Below are positions 52,119 through 63,000 of a stretch of DNA of 64,000 bases, in pieces. The stretch comes from Acrasis kona (taxonomy: Eukaryota; Heterolobosea; Eutetramitea; Acrasida; Acrasidae): positions 62,001 to 126,000 of the forward strand of contig JAOPGA020000797.1 in assembly GCA_026419775.2 (NCBI GenBank), read 5' to 3'. Position 1 is the stretch's first letter, and every line of letters begins with the position of its first letter. Both the position numbers and the translations under genes were made by a program. Under the pieces are notes generated by a model. The model had not been told where the DNA came from. It ran no database searches and saw only the letters and a program-made list of their open reading frames with translations.

Positions 52119-53932
52119 TTATTTATACCATTTTATATTTTGGTAGTCTTTAAAGTACCCACCTTTCGAATACTTACCCAAATTGACCCCATCAAACACA
52201 GGATCCAATATTCTACTAGCAGCATCAACTTCATCCAAAGGTGGTTCAAATCCTCTCTCCCTCACAGCGCTAATGCTCTGATAAGTGCACTGAAGAGATA
52301 CCCACCCCGGGTCAACTGTGCTAATAAAGATATTACTTTCCGCCAAAACATGCTTCAAAGTCTCTCCCAACATGTTGAGCGCACTCTTGGCCATGTTCGT
52401 GTGATGATGTTTTCCGCGAAGACTTTTATAATTGCTCGCAAAGGATCCTTCGTTGCTGCTCACGTTTATAATGTACTTATCCTTAAATTCTGATCTCTCC
52501 ATCAACGGTACTAACTTGGTGATAAGCACGCTGGGTGCCACCGTGTTAATGATTGAAACTTCTGCCATTTCGACAGAGGTTAATTGGCTCATGGGTTGAC
52601 CCCAAGTATTAGAGCTGCGGTCATCTAATGGATCACCAACATCGTCAACTTTATTTGGGGGAAAGTATTCTCTTAGAGATGGATCCGTATCAGAGTCGAT
52701 TCTCGGAATTACGCTCAGCATACAAGCAGGCACCACCTCCAATCCATTCGCAATGACTTGCACTCCCGAACGATCTTGAATGGACATGGTATGGGTGTCA
52801 TATTTCTTTTCGTACACCAGAGCGGGGTTGGTTCCAGCGTTGCTTAGTTCAAACTTGACCAGTGGTTCGTAGAATATTGGTGGTTTCCTAATGGTTTGTG
52901 CAGCATTGTTGATTAGAATGTCCACTGTAGTGTATTTTTGTCTAACGAATTCGACAAAGTCATCAATGGATTGTAGGTCTCTTAAATCCAACCCATATAG
53001 TACGAGACGATCGCTGAACGATTCGTAATCTGGTTCCATCTTGAATCTTTTTACTGCATTGTGTGGGAATCTAGTGGTGACGATTACAGTGCTGTTACAT
53101 CCTATAATGAATGTGAGCGGATGATGAGTGTGAGTGCTTACTTAGTAGACGAAGAGCGGTTTGATAACCAATGCGGATTCTACCTCCGGTCACAATGCTT
53201 ACTCTGCCACTAAGATCAGCAGTAACTGTGCGCTTCGAGAAATTCAAGGCTGCGCAGGGTGGACAAAGCCTGTCATAAAAATCGTGCTTTTGATCGTATT
53301 CCATTTTGCAAACGTAGCAATCGCGTGTTACCGGAAGTACGCTATCTAAATTGTGGCTGGAAGTAATTTGTTGATAGGCTGTATTTAGGTTGATGTCGTC
53401 ATCGGAAGCACTCTCATCATCTGATTCGTCCTGGATTGCATCTAAAATGATGGACTTTAATGTTAGTTTCGCAGTTAAAATTTTAATGTACCCCAAGTCG
53501 TCTTATGCTTTGTGAACGTTCTTTTTTTATGCCAGAATTTCTATCCAAAGACTAACAAGGTTAGTGTTACTACTACAGGACACAACAAACCTTTTGGTGC
53601 CGTGCTTTATTCTCTTCGTGTCTTGCAATGGATAGCCTTCCACAAGCTTTGAAATCGAAGGAGTCCGATATTATTGCCTTCATGACCTGAATCAATCCAT
53701 GGTATTCATACGAGTTCCAATCGGTTTGACTGTTTTTCAGCCTTGATAAAAAGTCAGTGCAATCAATTATTTCTTGATGTAAGCTTTTTTCGGGGACTGT
53801 TTGGGGTTTTATTCCTTTTGTCTCTTCTAGAGCGTTATGAAGCTCTTTTTCAAGAGTTGCATTCTTTTCTACCTCAAATCTCAGAGACGCTTGGAGAGCT
53901 GATATCTTGATCCTCAACGAGTTCTCACTCAT
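52119..53932 (-). CDS. Short-chain dehydrogenase with N-terminal helical domain and zinc ribbon
   Basis: The model has five exons... in four joins: 53932-53591, 53540-53492, 53441-53142, 53101-52119, giving 557 residues. The zinc ribbon CYVC then RLCPPCAALNFSKR precedes a Rossmann SDR domain: RVSIVTGGRIRIGYQTALRLL (variant TGxxxxIG), YGLDLRDLQ, DILINNAAQT and a Ser with HHHTNMAKSALN in place of the common YxxxK. Uncharacterised relatives with the same ribbon-SDR order exist in bacteria and protists. The N-terminal 114 residues are helical. Their exon could alternatively stop just past the splice site with the tail CCVL, so they could belong to a separate protein. The missing Tyr of the catalytic triad raises doubt about classical activity. 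Confidence 0.75.
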
Positions 53933-54080
53933 ACAATGTACGCTTGGTTCTGAATTTGAAATGCGTTTATGAAATACCGTCAACCTTTAAATGTTCTCGC
54001 TTGTTCGTTCGTTTGGCGCCATTATTTGGTGGTTGGTAAACTATTTTCCCGTTTTTTGAAATTTAGAGGGCACACTTAAC

Positions 54081-56399
54081 ATGTCATTCGTGGAGTTTGA
54101 TGATATATTGAGCCCACCAACCACTCCTAATGATACCCCTATCCAAGGGCGGAAAAGCAGGACTCCAAACACATTACGACGTTCCATTGGACGAAAAAGT
54201 GCAGTACCTGAAGATTTGTTCGACTTTGAGGAAGAAAACGACGATCAAAGGGAGAAGGAAATAAATAGAAAGAGGAGAGAGACTGACAAACGCAGAAAAA
54301 GCTTCCACACAGGTCAAGACAATTTTATCAGTGTTAGTGAGGCAGCTACAATAAGAGGGAGGCCAAGTGCGGCAAGGCTTGATGATGCAGAATTACAAAA
54401 TTTGTTTCAGAACTGTTTGAAATTATCCACAGAGAATAAAATTACAACCAAGAATACATGGAAGTTGAATTTAATCGACTACTTAACCCAAGTCATTGGA
54501 ACGACAATGACAACGGGGGCCGATGATGACCAAGTTAGTAACTTCCAACGTGCCAGCTGTACTATTGATGCTAGTGTAAAAATCTATGCTAGTCGTGTGG
54601 ACTCTGTACATAGCGAAACATTCAAAGTACTTACTGGTCTATCTCGTGCTGATGCACAAACGCAAGGAGAAGAGGATGTAGAGGAGGACGACCAACAAAC
54701 TGAGGAGGGAGAAGGTGCCCCTAAACAAAAGACAAGAAAAGTAAAAGTCGGTGCAAATACATTAGAGAAGGACATTACACAATTGAACGTGAAAAAGTTC
54801 GAGTTTGCACATGCCATCGAACCTTTATACCACAATAACAGTGGAGGTGGACACCACGATGTAGGAAGTGCTCGATCTTTGTTACTCAATAATTTGGAAA
54901 TTGGAGAGCATTGTGACCTCATTCTTGATGCAGCAAGATATTCATGTGTGTACGAACCAGGACAATCACAAACCATCCTACCTCGGCAAGTCGAAGACAA
55001 ACCAAAAGAAGATAACATGGAGGTCGAAGATATTGACACTGCCATTCTAGGCAAGCTAGATGATGTACTGACTCAAGACATTCAACCCGAACTTTTAAAT
55101 CAGATCGAAGAATCACATCAAGAAACACAAAAGAGGCTGTCGCTGCTGAACGAAGACACACAAAAGAGATTATCACTTTTGAATGAAAACATGGAAGTGG
55201 ACCAGGAACCCTTGGAGATGGGCGGTGGAGGATTCGACGCCGCAGATGACGACGACGACGACGACAATCAAGATGGTTTGTTCGACACTGACTTTGGTGG
55301 CGTTGAGAACGACATTCTCCCACCGCTCGATGAAAATGAAATCGAAACCCTCACCGAGAATGAAGCAATGGGAAATCGTGCGCGTAATTCAGATCAAGGA
55401 GTGGCCGCTGCTGCTGGAGATCAAGACGACGAAGAAATCACAACCAACAACAATTCGGAATATTCGTATTATGATGTAAATAAACACTCTGGACGTAACG
55501 AATGGGCAGGCATAGACCATTGGAAGGCAAGCAAATCAGCCAGCGTAAGAGCGGCCAACCAAACAACAAAAAAAAAGAAATCGAAGGAAGTGTTCAAGTT
55601 GAACTTTAAAAAGGCACTGGAACACATTGATTGGGACAATGAAGACTTTCCCTCCGAATCAAAGAAGAAGAACATTACTGCAAATACCTTGAGCGACAAA
55701 ACCATCAAGACGCACAGTGCAAAGAAGGATTCTTACCTCCTGCCCGATGACGTGGGTTACGATTTACATGCGCTGTTACGCACTTATCATGTTCAAGGCT
55801 CAAGGGTCACGAACAGCAGCACAACGACGACCACGACGAGCAAAAACAAGGCAGCCGCACCGCCGTTGGACGAATCTGGTAGGTACTTCCAGGATGTACC
55901 CGTGTTGGACGAACCGCCCGTTCCTGAAGGCAATCAAGACGACTTTGGTGGTGGAGGATTCGACGATGACGATGATGATGATTTTGGAGGTGGAGATGCC
56001 TTGCCTGATTTCAACTCCATGGATGCGGAACAACCCGTAGAGATTGACTTTAATAAAATATCTGATGAGGACAGCAACAAGATTGGAGATGTGGTGTTGA
56101 TTGAGGCCCCAAGAAAAGTTGAAAAGCTACAAATACAATATGCAACGACCAGCACCAAGGTGGACGTGAAGGGACTCAAGGAGCACTTATGGAAAAGGAT
56201 TAGCGGCGTTAGAGAGGGCCAGAAGATGACCTTTTCGAGCGTGGTTCAGGAAATGAGGCGGGAGCAAGAATCAGAATTTTCAAAAGTTTCCATTGCCTTC
56301 TATTTTATCTGCTTGTTACATTTGGCGAACGAGAAGAATTTGGCCATGCAGCCTCAAAGTGATTTATCTGACTTTGTAATTGGTGTCAACACTGATTAA
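54081..56399 (+). CDS. NCAPH: Condensin subunit CAP-H (Barren, kleisin)
   Basis: This intronless gene encodes 772 residues. CAP-H is the kleisin that bridges SMC2 and SMC4 in condensin I during chromosome compaction. The N-terminal helical motif reads NLFQNCLKLSTENKITTKNTWKLNLIDYL, then NFQRASCTIDASVKIYASRVDSVHSETFKVL, both hallmarks of the Cnd2/Barren family. The middle has the acidic FDAADDDDDDD and GLFDTDFGG stretches and the conserved NEWAGIDHWKAS segment. The C-terminal winged helix (VDVKGLKEHLWKRI, SVVQEMRREQE, ISVAFYF-like SIAFYFICLLHLANEKNL) completes the family. A DSLLN-type near-repeat (KRLSLLNED) occurs twice. Confidence 0.93.
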   Translation: MSFVEFDDILSPPTTPNDTPIQGRKSRTPNTLRRSIGRKSAVPEDLFDFEEENDDQREKEINRKRRETDKRRKSFHTGQDNFISVSEAATIRGRPSAARLDDAELQNLFQNCLKLSTENKITTKNTWKLNLIDYLTQVIGTTMTTGADDDQVSNFQRASCTIDASVKIYASRVDSVHSETFKVLTGLSRADAQTQGEEDVEEDDQQTEEGEGAPKQKTRKVKVGANTLEKDITQLNVKKFEFAHAIEPLYHNNSGGGHHDVGSARSLLLNNLEIGEHCDLILDAARYSCVYEPGQSQTILPRQVEDKPKEDNMEVEDIDTAILGKLDDVLTQDIQPELLNQIEESHQETQKRLSLLNEDTQKRLSLLNENMEVDQEPLEMGGGGFDAADDDDDDDNQDGLFDTDFGGVENDILPPLDENEIETLTENEAMGNRARNSDQGVAAAAGDQDDEEITTNNNSEYSYYDVNKHSGRNEWAGIDHWKASKSASVRAANQTTKKKKSKEVFKLNFKKALEHIDWDNEDFPSESKKKNITANTLSDKTIKTHSAKKDSYLLPDDVGYDLHALLRTYHVQGSRVTNSSTTTTTTSKNKAAAPPLDESGRYFQDVPVLDEPPVPEGNQDDFGGGGFDDDDDDDFGGGDALPDFNSMDAEQPVEIDFNKISDEDSNKIGDVVLIEAPRKVEKLQIQYATTSTKVDVKGLKEHLWKRISGVREGQKMTFSSVVQEMRREQESEFSKVSIAFYFICLLHLANEKNLAMQPQSDLSDFVIGVNTD

Positions 56400-56451
56400 A
56401 TTGTATTCTTATTTTTGTATTTTGTGGACAACTGAAAATCGGATATGAACA

Positions 56452-56802
56452 ATGTTCTTTTCTTCCACGGTGTTAGATGATGTAGAACCTCAAAACGAAA
56501 GCGTAGAAGATGATAGCGACGACGATCAAGTCGACAATGAACAAGATGATGAAGATGAGGTCGACAATGATGAGCAAGCAGAACAGGAAGAGGAACCAGA
56601 AGAGGATGTTGATGAATATTTGCAACAATTTACTCCAATAGAGAGGACACATTTATTCATTTGGAACATTTATAACATTATAAGAAACATTGACATTATT
56701 AAGCAGTGGAAAGGAAAAAAAAGTACATTACCAAGCATTCAAGGAGGATTAATTACACAACCAAACAACACTCTTGTTTTATACAATAAAAACCCACTTT
56801 AA
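56452..56802 (+). CDS. Small acidic protein, unknown
   Basis: The frame encodes 116 residues. The first 65 are almost entirely Asp, Glu, Gln and Asn (DDDQVDNEQDDEDEVDND). The rest looks folded: LQQFTPIERTHLFIWNIYNIIRNIDIIKQWKG, then a short tail. The helical tail makes a chance frame unlikely. Its TAA ends at 56802, immediately before the reverse stop of OGDH. No family was recognised. Confidence 0.55.
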   Translation: MFFSSTVLDDVEPQNESVEDDSDDDQVDNEQDDEDEVDNDEQAEQEEEPEEDVDEYLQQFTPIERTHLFIWNIYNIIRNIDIIKQWKGKKSTLPSIQGGLITQPNNTLVLYNKNPL

Positions 56803-59800
56803 TCACAACGAAAGAGCCTCACGACATAACTCTTCTTGTTCGGAATCATGAATGTACTTGAATCCAGTAGCAGGACTTGCCGCTTGCTTTCTTGCGAATA
56901 CTTGAACCTCCTTTCTTGCACCCTGAGCGTTCAACTTTTTCAAAACCGTCCTGGCTCTAAAGTAAAAGTAAGCTGCTGCACCATAGTTGCGTGGCTCTTC
57001 TTGACACCACGACACCAAAGCATTAGGATACTTTTGCATTTGCTCCTCGACCAAGTCGAAGGGGAATGGTGCAATTTGTTCCACTCTCACAATGGCAACA
57101 TTCTTAATGTTATTCTCGCGACGGTGCTTCCACAAATCATAATAAACCTTTCCGGTACAAAATACGATGCGCTTGATTTGATCTCCGCTCAACAACCAAT
57201 CCTTCTCATCCTTTTGATTCTCTCCGATCAATCTCTTGAATCTAGATCCTCTCTCCATGTCCTTCAATGGCGACACTGCCAATTTAAATTCTTGGCCATC
57301 AATCTTGACCTTTTGTGTCCTCAACAAACTCTTTGGCGTAAAGATCACCAAGGGCTTGCGGAAACTACGGTGCAATTGTCTACGAAGCACGTGGAAGTAA
57401 TTAGCAGGAGTGCTGCAGTTCACAATCTGCCAATTGTTCATTTGAATTTGTCTCCTCTTGTCTCTGGCCATCTCGGGTATCACGTCCGGCTTCTCGTCGT
57501 TCAACTGCAGGAATCTCTCCATCCTTGCATTGCTGTGCTCTGGTCCCTGTCCTTCGTAACCATGTGGCAACAACATGACCAAACCACTGCTCCTCAACCA
57601 CTTTTGTTCTGCGCTGGCCAAGTATTGATCGATAATGATTTGTGCACCGTTTGCAAAATCGCCGAATTGTGCCTCCCAAATCACAAGGGCATTGGGTGAT
57701 TCGTAGGAATATCCCAGTTCGAATCCGAGCACTCCGTACTCGCTCAAATGTGAATTGCTGACGTGGAATTCCGCTTGATGATTGTTCAAGTGTTGCAGCG
57801 GAATGTATTTTTGTTCTGATTCTTGATCCACCAACACGCTGTGTCTGTGACTGAATGTTCCTCTCTCCACATCCTGACCGCTCAATCTAACGTGGAATTT
57901 CTCGTCCAACAAGGATGCGAATGCCAATTGTTCGGCACATCCCCAATCTACCTCTCCGTCTTGCGTCACCATGATGCGTCTCTGATCCATCACCCTCTTG
58001 ACTCCGGAGTGAATGTTCAATGTGTCTGGGTATTGGCTGATTCCCATTCCCAATTCGACCAACTTGTCGTGAGGTAATCCGGTGTCACGAATGGGAGACA
58101 ATTCGCGAGCGTCAATCATGTCGATCCATGGTTGTTCCTTCTTGCTCCACTCTCTGTTCATGATTTTTAAAATCTCCAACGAATCTCCGGTGGCATCTTC
58201 CTTTCCTTCTTTATTTCCCTTGGACACGTTCTTGCTCTTGGCGAACGCTTCCTCGAATACCTTCTTGATGGCATCTAGCGATTGATCGGCATCGCTCTTG
58301 CTCTCGAACACGCCCTCCTTGATCAACTGCTCGGTGTACAATTGAAGGGTTGGATTGTGAGTGGCGATCTTTTTGTACATTTGTGGTTGGGTGAAGCTTG
58401 GATTCTCCAATTCGTTGTGACCTCTGCGACGATAACAAATAATGTCCACCACCACGTCCTTCTTGAACTTTTGACGATACTCGCTTGCTAATTGACACAC
58501 GAACACCACTGCCTCTGGATCATCTCCATTCACGTGGAAGATTGGAGCGCTAATGTACTTGGCTACGTCGGTGGTGTAGGGAGAGGATCTACTTTGTCTT
58601 GGATTGGTGGTGAATCCGATTTGATTGTTGATGATGATGTGAATGGTGCCGCCGGTGGTGTAATCGTGTAGATCGCTGAATCCAAACGTTTCGTAGACGA
58701 TACCTTGTCCAGCGAATGCAGCATCACCGTGGATCAGGATGGACATGTTCTTGTCTTTGGTGGTATCCTTTCCGTAGAATTGCTTGGCGCGTACTTTACC
58801 AATCACCACCGGGTTGACCGTCTCGAGATGGGATGGATTGGGGAGCAGGGATAGCTCCACCTTCTTTCCTGTTGGTAATTCTCTGGTGGTGAACATTCCG
58901 AGATGGTACTTGACGTCTCCGCTACCTTGCTCTCCAATGTCCAATCCTCCACCGAATTCTGCGAATATCAACTCCAGTGGTTTACGTAGCACGTTGGATA
59001 ATACGTTGAGACGACCTCTGTGTGCTAGACCGATGACGAAGGCATCGACGCCGACGTGGGCGCTTCTGTCGATGAGCGCCTTTAGACCTGGGATCATGCT
59101 CTCGCATCCTTCCAGACCGAATCTCTTTGCTTGTGGAAACTTGTTGGATAGTGTCGTTTCGAACATGTCAGAGTATGCAAGTCTCCTCCATACTTGTTTC
59201 TTCTCCTCGTTGGAGTACTTGGGTGGCTCTCTTGTTTCTAGTTTCTTTCTGATCCAATTCACGTGATCAGCATTCGACATGTACATGTATTCAACACCAA
59301 TGCTACCACAGTAGGTGCGTTGTAGGCATGAGATTAATTCTCTGATTGAGAACGGTTTGGGTTGATCGGGGCTCAAGAATCCTTCAATCAAGTCCACACC
59401 AAAATCAATGTCAGTTCTGTCCAAGTCTTGTTCGGAAAAGTTGTAATTCTTAATGTCAAGTTCAGGGTGAGTGTCCTGTGATAGACCAGCTGGACCGAGT
59501 TTTAAAGGGTCCAAGTCTGCCAAGTGATGTCCGGACACCTTTTAATGGTTACATACATGTTTAATAGTTGACTTTACCTGGAAAGCCCTGCACATGGCGG
59601 TGACGCGAGCTGCTAGATTGGTCTCAGATGCAGCCAAAGATTCATGGTCGACTGTGGTGAATGAAGTAAAGCTACTCTTGTTTACTTTGATTGTGTTATT
59701 AAGGACATTTGATTTAATGTTGGTTATTCTGTTCATCGCAGATGTTGTACGACGCATACCACGGATAGCCATGCGGCTGGACCGCATGATAGACCCTCGG

Positions 59801-59805
59801 AGCAT
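56803..59805 (-). CDS. OGDH: 2-oxoglutarate dehydrogenase E1 component, mitochondrial
   Basis: Two exons (59805-59578, 59538-56803) give 987 residues. E1 decarboxylates 2-oxoglutarate with thiamine diphosphate in the mitochondrial TCA cycle. The first exon is an Arg/Ser/Met-rich leader (MLRGSIMRSSRMAIRGMRR). It ends in an AFQ that joins VSGHHLADLDPL, the family N-terminal motif. The ThDP-binding region has GDAAFAGQGIVYETFGFSDL and NNQIGFTT, the substrate site has AHRGRLNVLSNVL, and the lobe 2 region has VIWEAQFGDFANGAQIIIDQY and LLPHGYEGQGPEHSNARMERFLQL. All are highly conserved. The stop abuts the opposing stop of the acidic gene with no spacer. Confidence 0.97.
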
Positions 59806-60007
59806 TGTTTGAATTATTGCGACGAATTTCTCCAAGATTTGAGTTGACTTGATTACAATAATTTATAACGTTACCATCAATCTCAAGAACAAAATTGAAA
59901 CATTGAAATGTTCACTAAAATTAAATCACAACAAGACAAACACAAGCACAACCAAGTAAATGCCAAACGTAACAAAATTAAAATTTATTCTCGTTTGTAA
60001 AAATGTT

Positions 60008-63000
60008 TCATTTTGGTGGATTCTCTAATTCCTCCGTCTTCTTCTTCCTAAAGGTATTGATGATGGAGGAAGCACTATTCTTTGATCCTCTCAATGCAGT
60101 TTTTGTTCCCAATCTCAATCCACCCTTGGTACTTCCATCTCTCCTCATCGCCTGTCTGAATCCCTTGGTAACTTCTCTAACCAAACCAACTGGATTACCA
60201 ATCACATCCAACGATCCCAATATCTTGTACATTTCACCCAATAATTGTCTAGTGTAGTGATCGCTCATCTGATCGAACAACGTCTCCGTGCTAATCCTGT
60301 CCCTCTCAAATGCACTCAAGTTTACAGGTGCAGTATCGATGGTGGCTCTGACTCTAGTCAACGCTCTTATGAATATATTTCTGGGAATCAAACCACCTGG
60401 CGTTGGTTTCTTATCGAATCTCACAGTGATCCATGACTTGACGGGATCAATGCGTAATTCATCGAATACATAAGTATTATTGGGCTTCTTTTCTTGTTCC
60501 TTCTCCAAAGACTTTTGATTTGCAATGGGGTCAACGCCCATGAGAGATGTACCCTCTCTAATTACTTTATCTTGATCAAGTGGAATGGATGAGTAGATTG
60601 AATCATAAACACTAGATAAGTACTCCATCAATGAAGTATCAATGCTGGTGTAGAATGGCAATAGAGATAACGTAAAGTAAGGGATTACGTTCTGATTGCA
60701 ACTCTTACGCGCGTGCAGGGACATGAGCGCTTGTTTTCTGCGTCTTTTGCAATAGAATAATCTCTTAAAGGCAGTATCTGGTACCTTGTTCAATATGCTA
60801 ATACCGCCCAATGACATGTCCAAGTATTGGTATCCCTGCGTGCTCTTGTAATCAAATATCGCTTCGACAAAAGAGAATCGTAGTGCTTCGAATTGCTTCT
60901 TGTCATCTACGAGCGATACGACTAACTTGGGTAAAGTTGCTGATATGCCCATCATGTAATGTTCGTCATCATCCAATGGTTCTGTTTGAGTAGGAACATT
61001 ATCTGTAGATTCTTGTGGCGGTGGTTGCGGGTGATTCATAGAAGGATCCAAATCCTTGATGGTAACCCTTCTTGTGCCTTCTTGTAATGATTCGACAATG
61101 ACGAGTGCCATGGATCCGCTTGGCAGTGGCATTTCGTATTGTATGGATGGTTGTTCCTTGTGACTATCATCATCATGATGATCGTCGTCGTATTCATCGT
61201 CATCATCATTAGTAATTTCATCTACGTCGCTATGTTCTTGATGGATTTGAGGAGGTGGCGATCCCTTGTGCTGCTCTACATGGGGTGCAATAGGCGAAGT
61301 GATCACTACGGGTAGTCCATATATGTGATGTACCTCTCCAAGTTTATTATTTGTACTGGCCATTACGATAGCTCCAATCTCCAAACTATCCGAACCACTC
61401 TCATCATCCCATCCATACTCCATTTCAGAATCTCTACCACATACCCATGTTCTATCTTGTTTGACTTGTCGTAAACGAACATCAACATTTAACATTTCGT
61501 TACAAATCACGAATGGAGCTACACCTTTGGCATCGCTAAGAGTCATGATGATGCTACCTTTGTATCTCTTTGCACTCAACAATACTTGTCTATGACCCAC
61601 TCCATCGCTCACCTTATGCAATCGATCGCCCATGTTATCCAACAATGCACTTCCAACGCTCGTCCACACCGTATTATCGCTTGAATCAATCAAGCTAATG
61701 GTAACACGAGCAGAATCTTGATTCAAGTGTTCATGATAATAATCCATCATTTCATCATATTTGATTTGATAAGTTTGATTGATGATGACATGATTACTCC
61801 ACGTAATTTGATTCTTGATCACGTAGCGCGCGCTCAACGTCACGATGGTTGTTTTTTGATCAAAGGGCACATTGGCTCTCTCCACATACACACCAACATC
61901 ATAGCGACGTGGTGGATTGGATTGTGTGCACGTTACATACTCTGGATAATCATTCTCGTCGATAGAAAAGATTTCGCTCTGAGAAGAATCATTCAATTTG
62001 ATGCTAATCTTATTGACTAGATCTGTTTGGTAAGGAATCACTCTATAATGGTTCATTGTGGTTTCGAATGATTCTACATCATATACAAGAGTACATTCTT
62101 GGAACGAATCAACAGGTAATGGTTGTTGTTGATTATGATTGAATGCTACGCGATGTGATTTCAAATGTAAGCGAGGATGTTTGTGAATGGATTGTCCAAT
62201 GGATAATTGTTGATGCGTGTGATCAGCGATCCATAATGGACTATAAATGACTGCAGTTCTCGCGCTATCATCACAACTCTCATAATCAATTTTCAAATTC
62301 ACAATCGATAATGTTTGATCGCCATCATCCATGCTCTTCATTTGTATACAATCATGTTCTATCGCATTCATTTGACTCGATCGAATCATGACTGGTTTCA
62401 ACAGAGCGTATGGAATGCGATTCATGGAATGAACCACCATGTATAAATCTTGATGTGGATCAAAATCATAAACATCAACTTGTTCGCCTGGTGTAAGAGT
62501 GATTGGAATGGTGTTAAGCAATTGATTGGATTGAATCAATGAGTATTCTATGCAACAATACAACAAGTTCTTGAGACGTAATGGAGATTTGATCATGAAT
62601 TGAATGGTATCTAATGAAGTGGATTTGCAATCGATATGGATGGCATAAGGAGGAATAGATCCATACATGACTGCATGGGGACGTAATAATGATAATGGTT
62701 CATCATGAGTGTATTCATATCCTTGTTTGTTGATTTTCATTCGTAAATTACCGTTCACGAATGGAATGGGCACACCCAGCGTACCATTGGGTACTAGATT
62801 CGAATCTAATTGTATTTGATCAAAGAGTTGAATCGTTAGTTTTTGATTGGTGCGATTGATGATTTTATAACAAGATCGTATGCACGTTAATATGCGACCA
62901 GTGTTGATGAATGTTTCAATCACAATGGATTGATCGTTCGCGAATGGTAAATTGATGGTTGATGGAGTATTTGGATCGTATGTAATGGTTTGGCTCGTTA

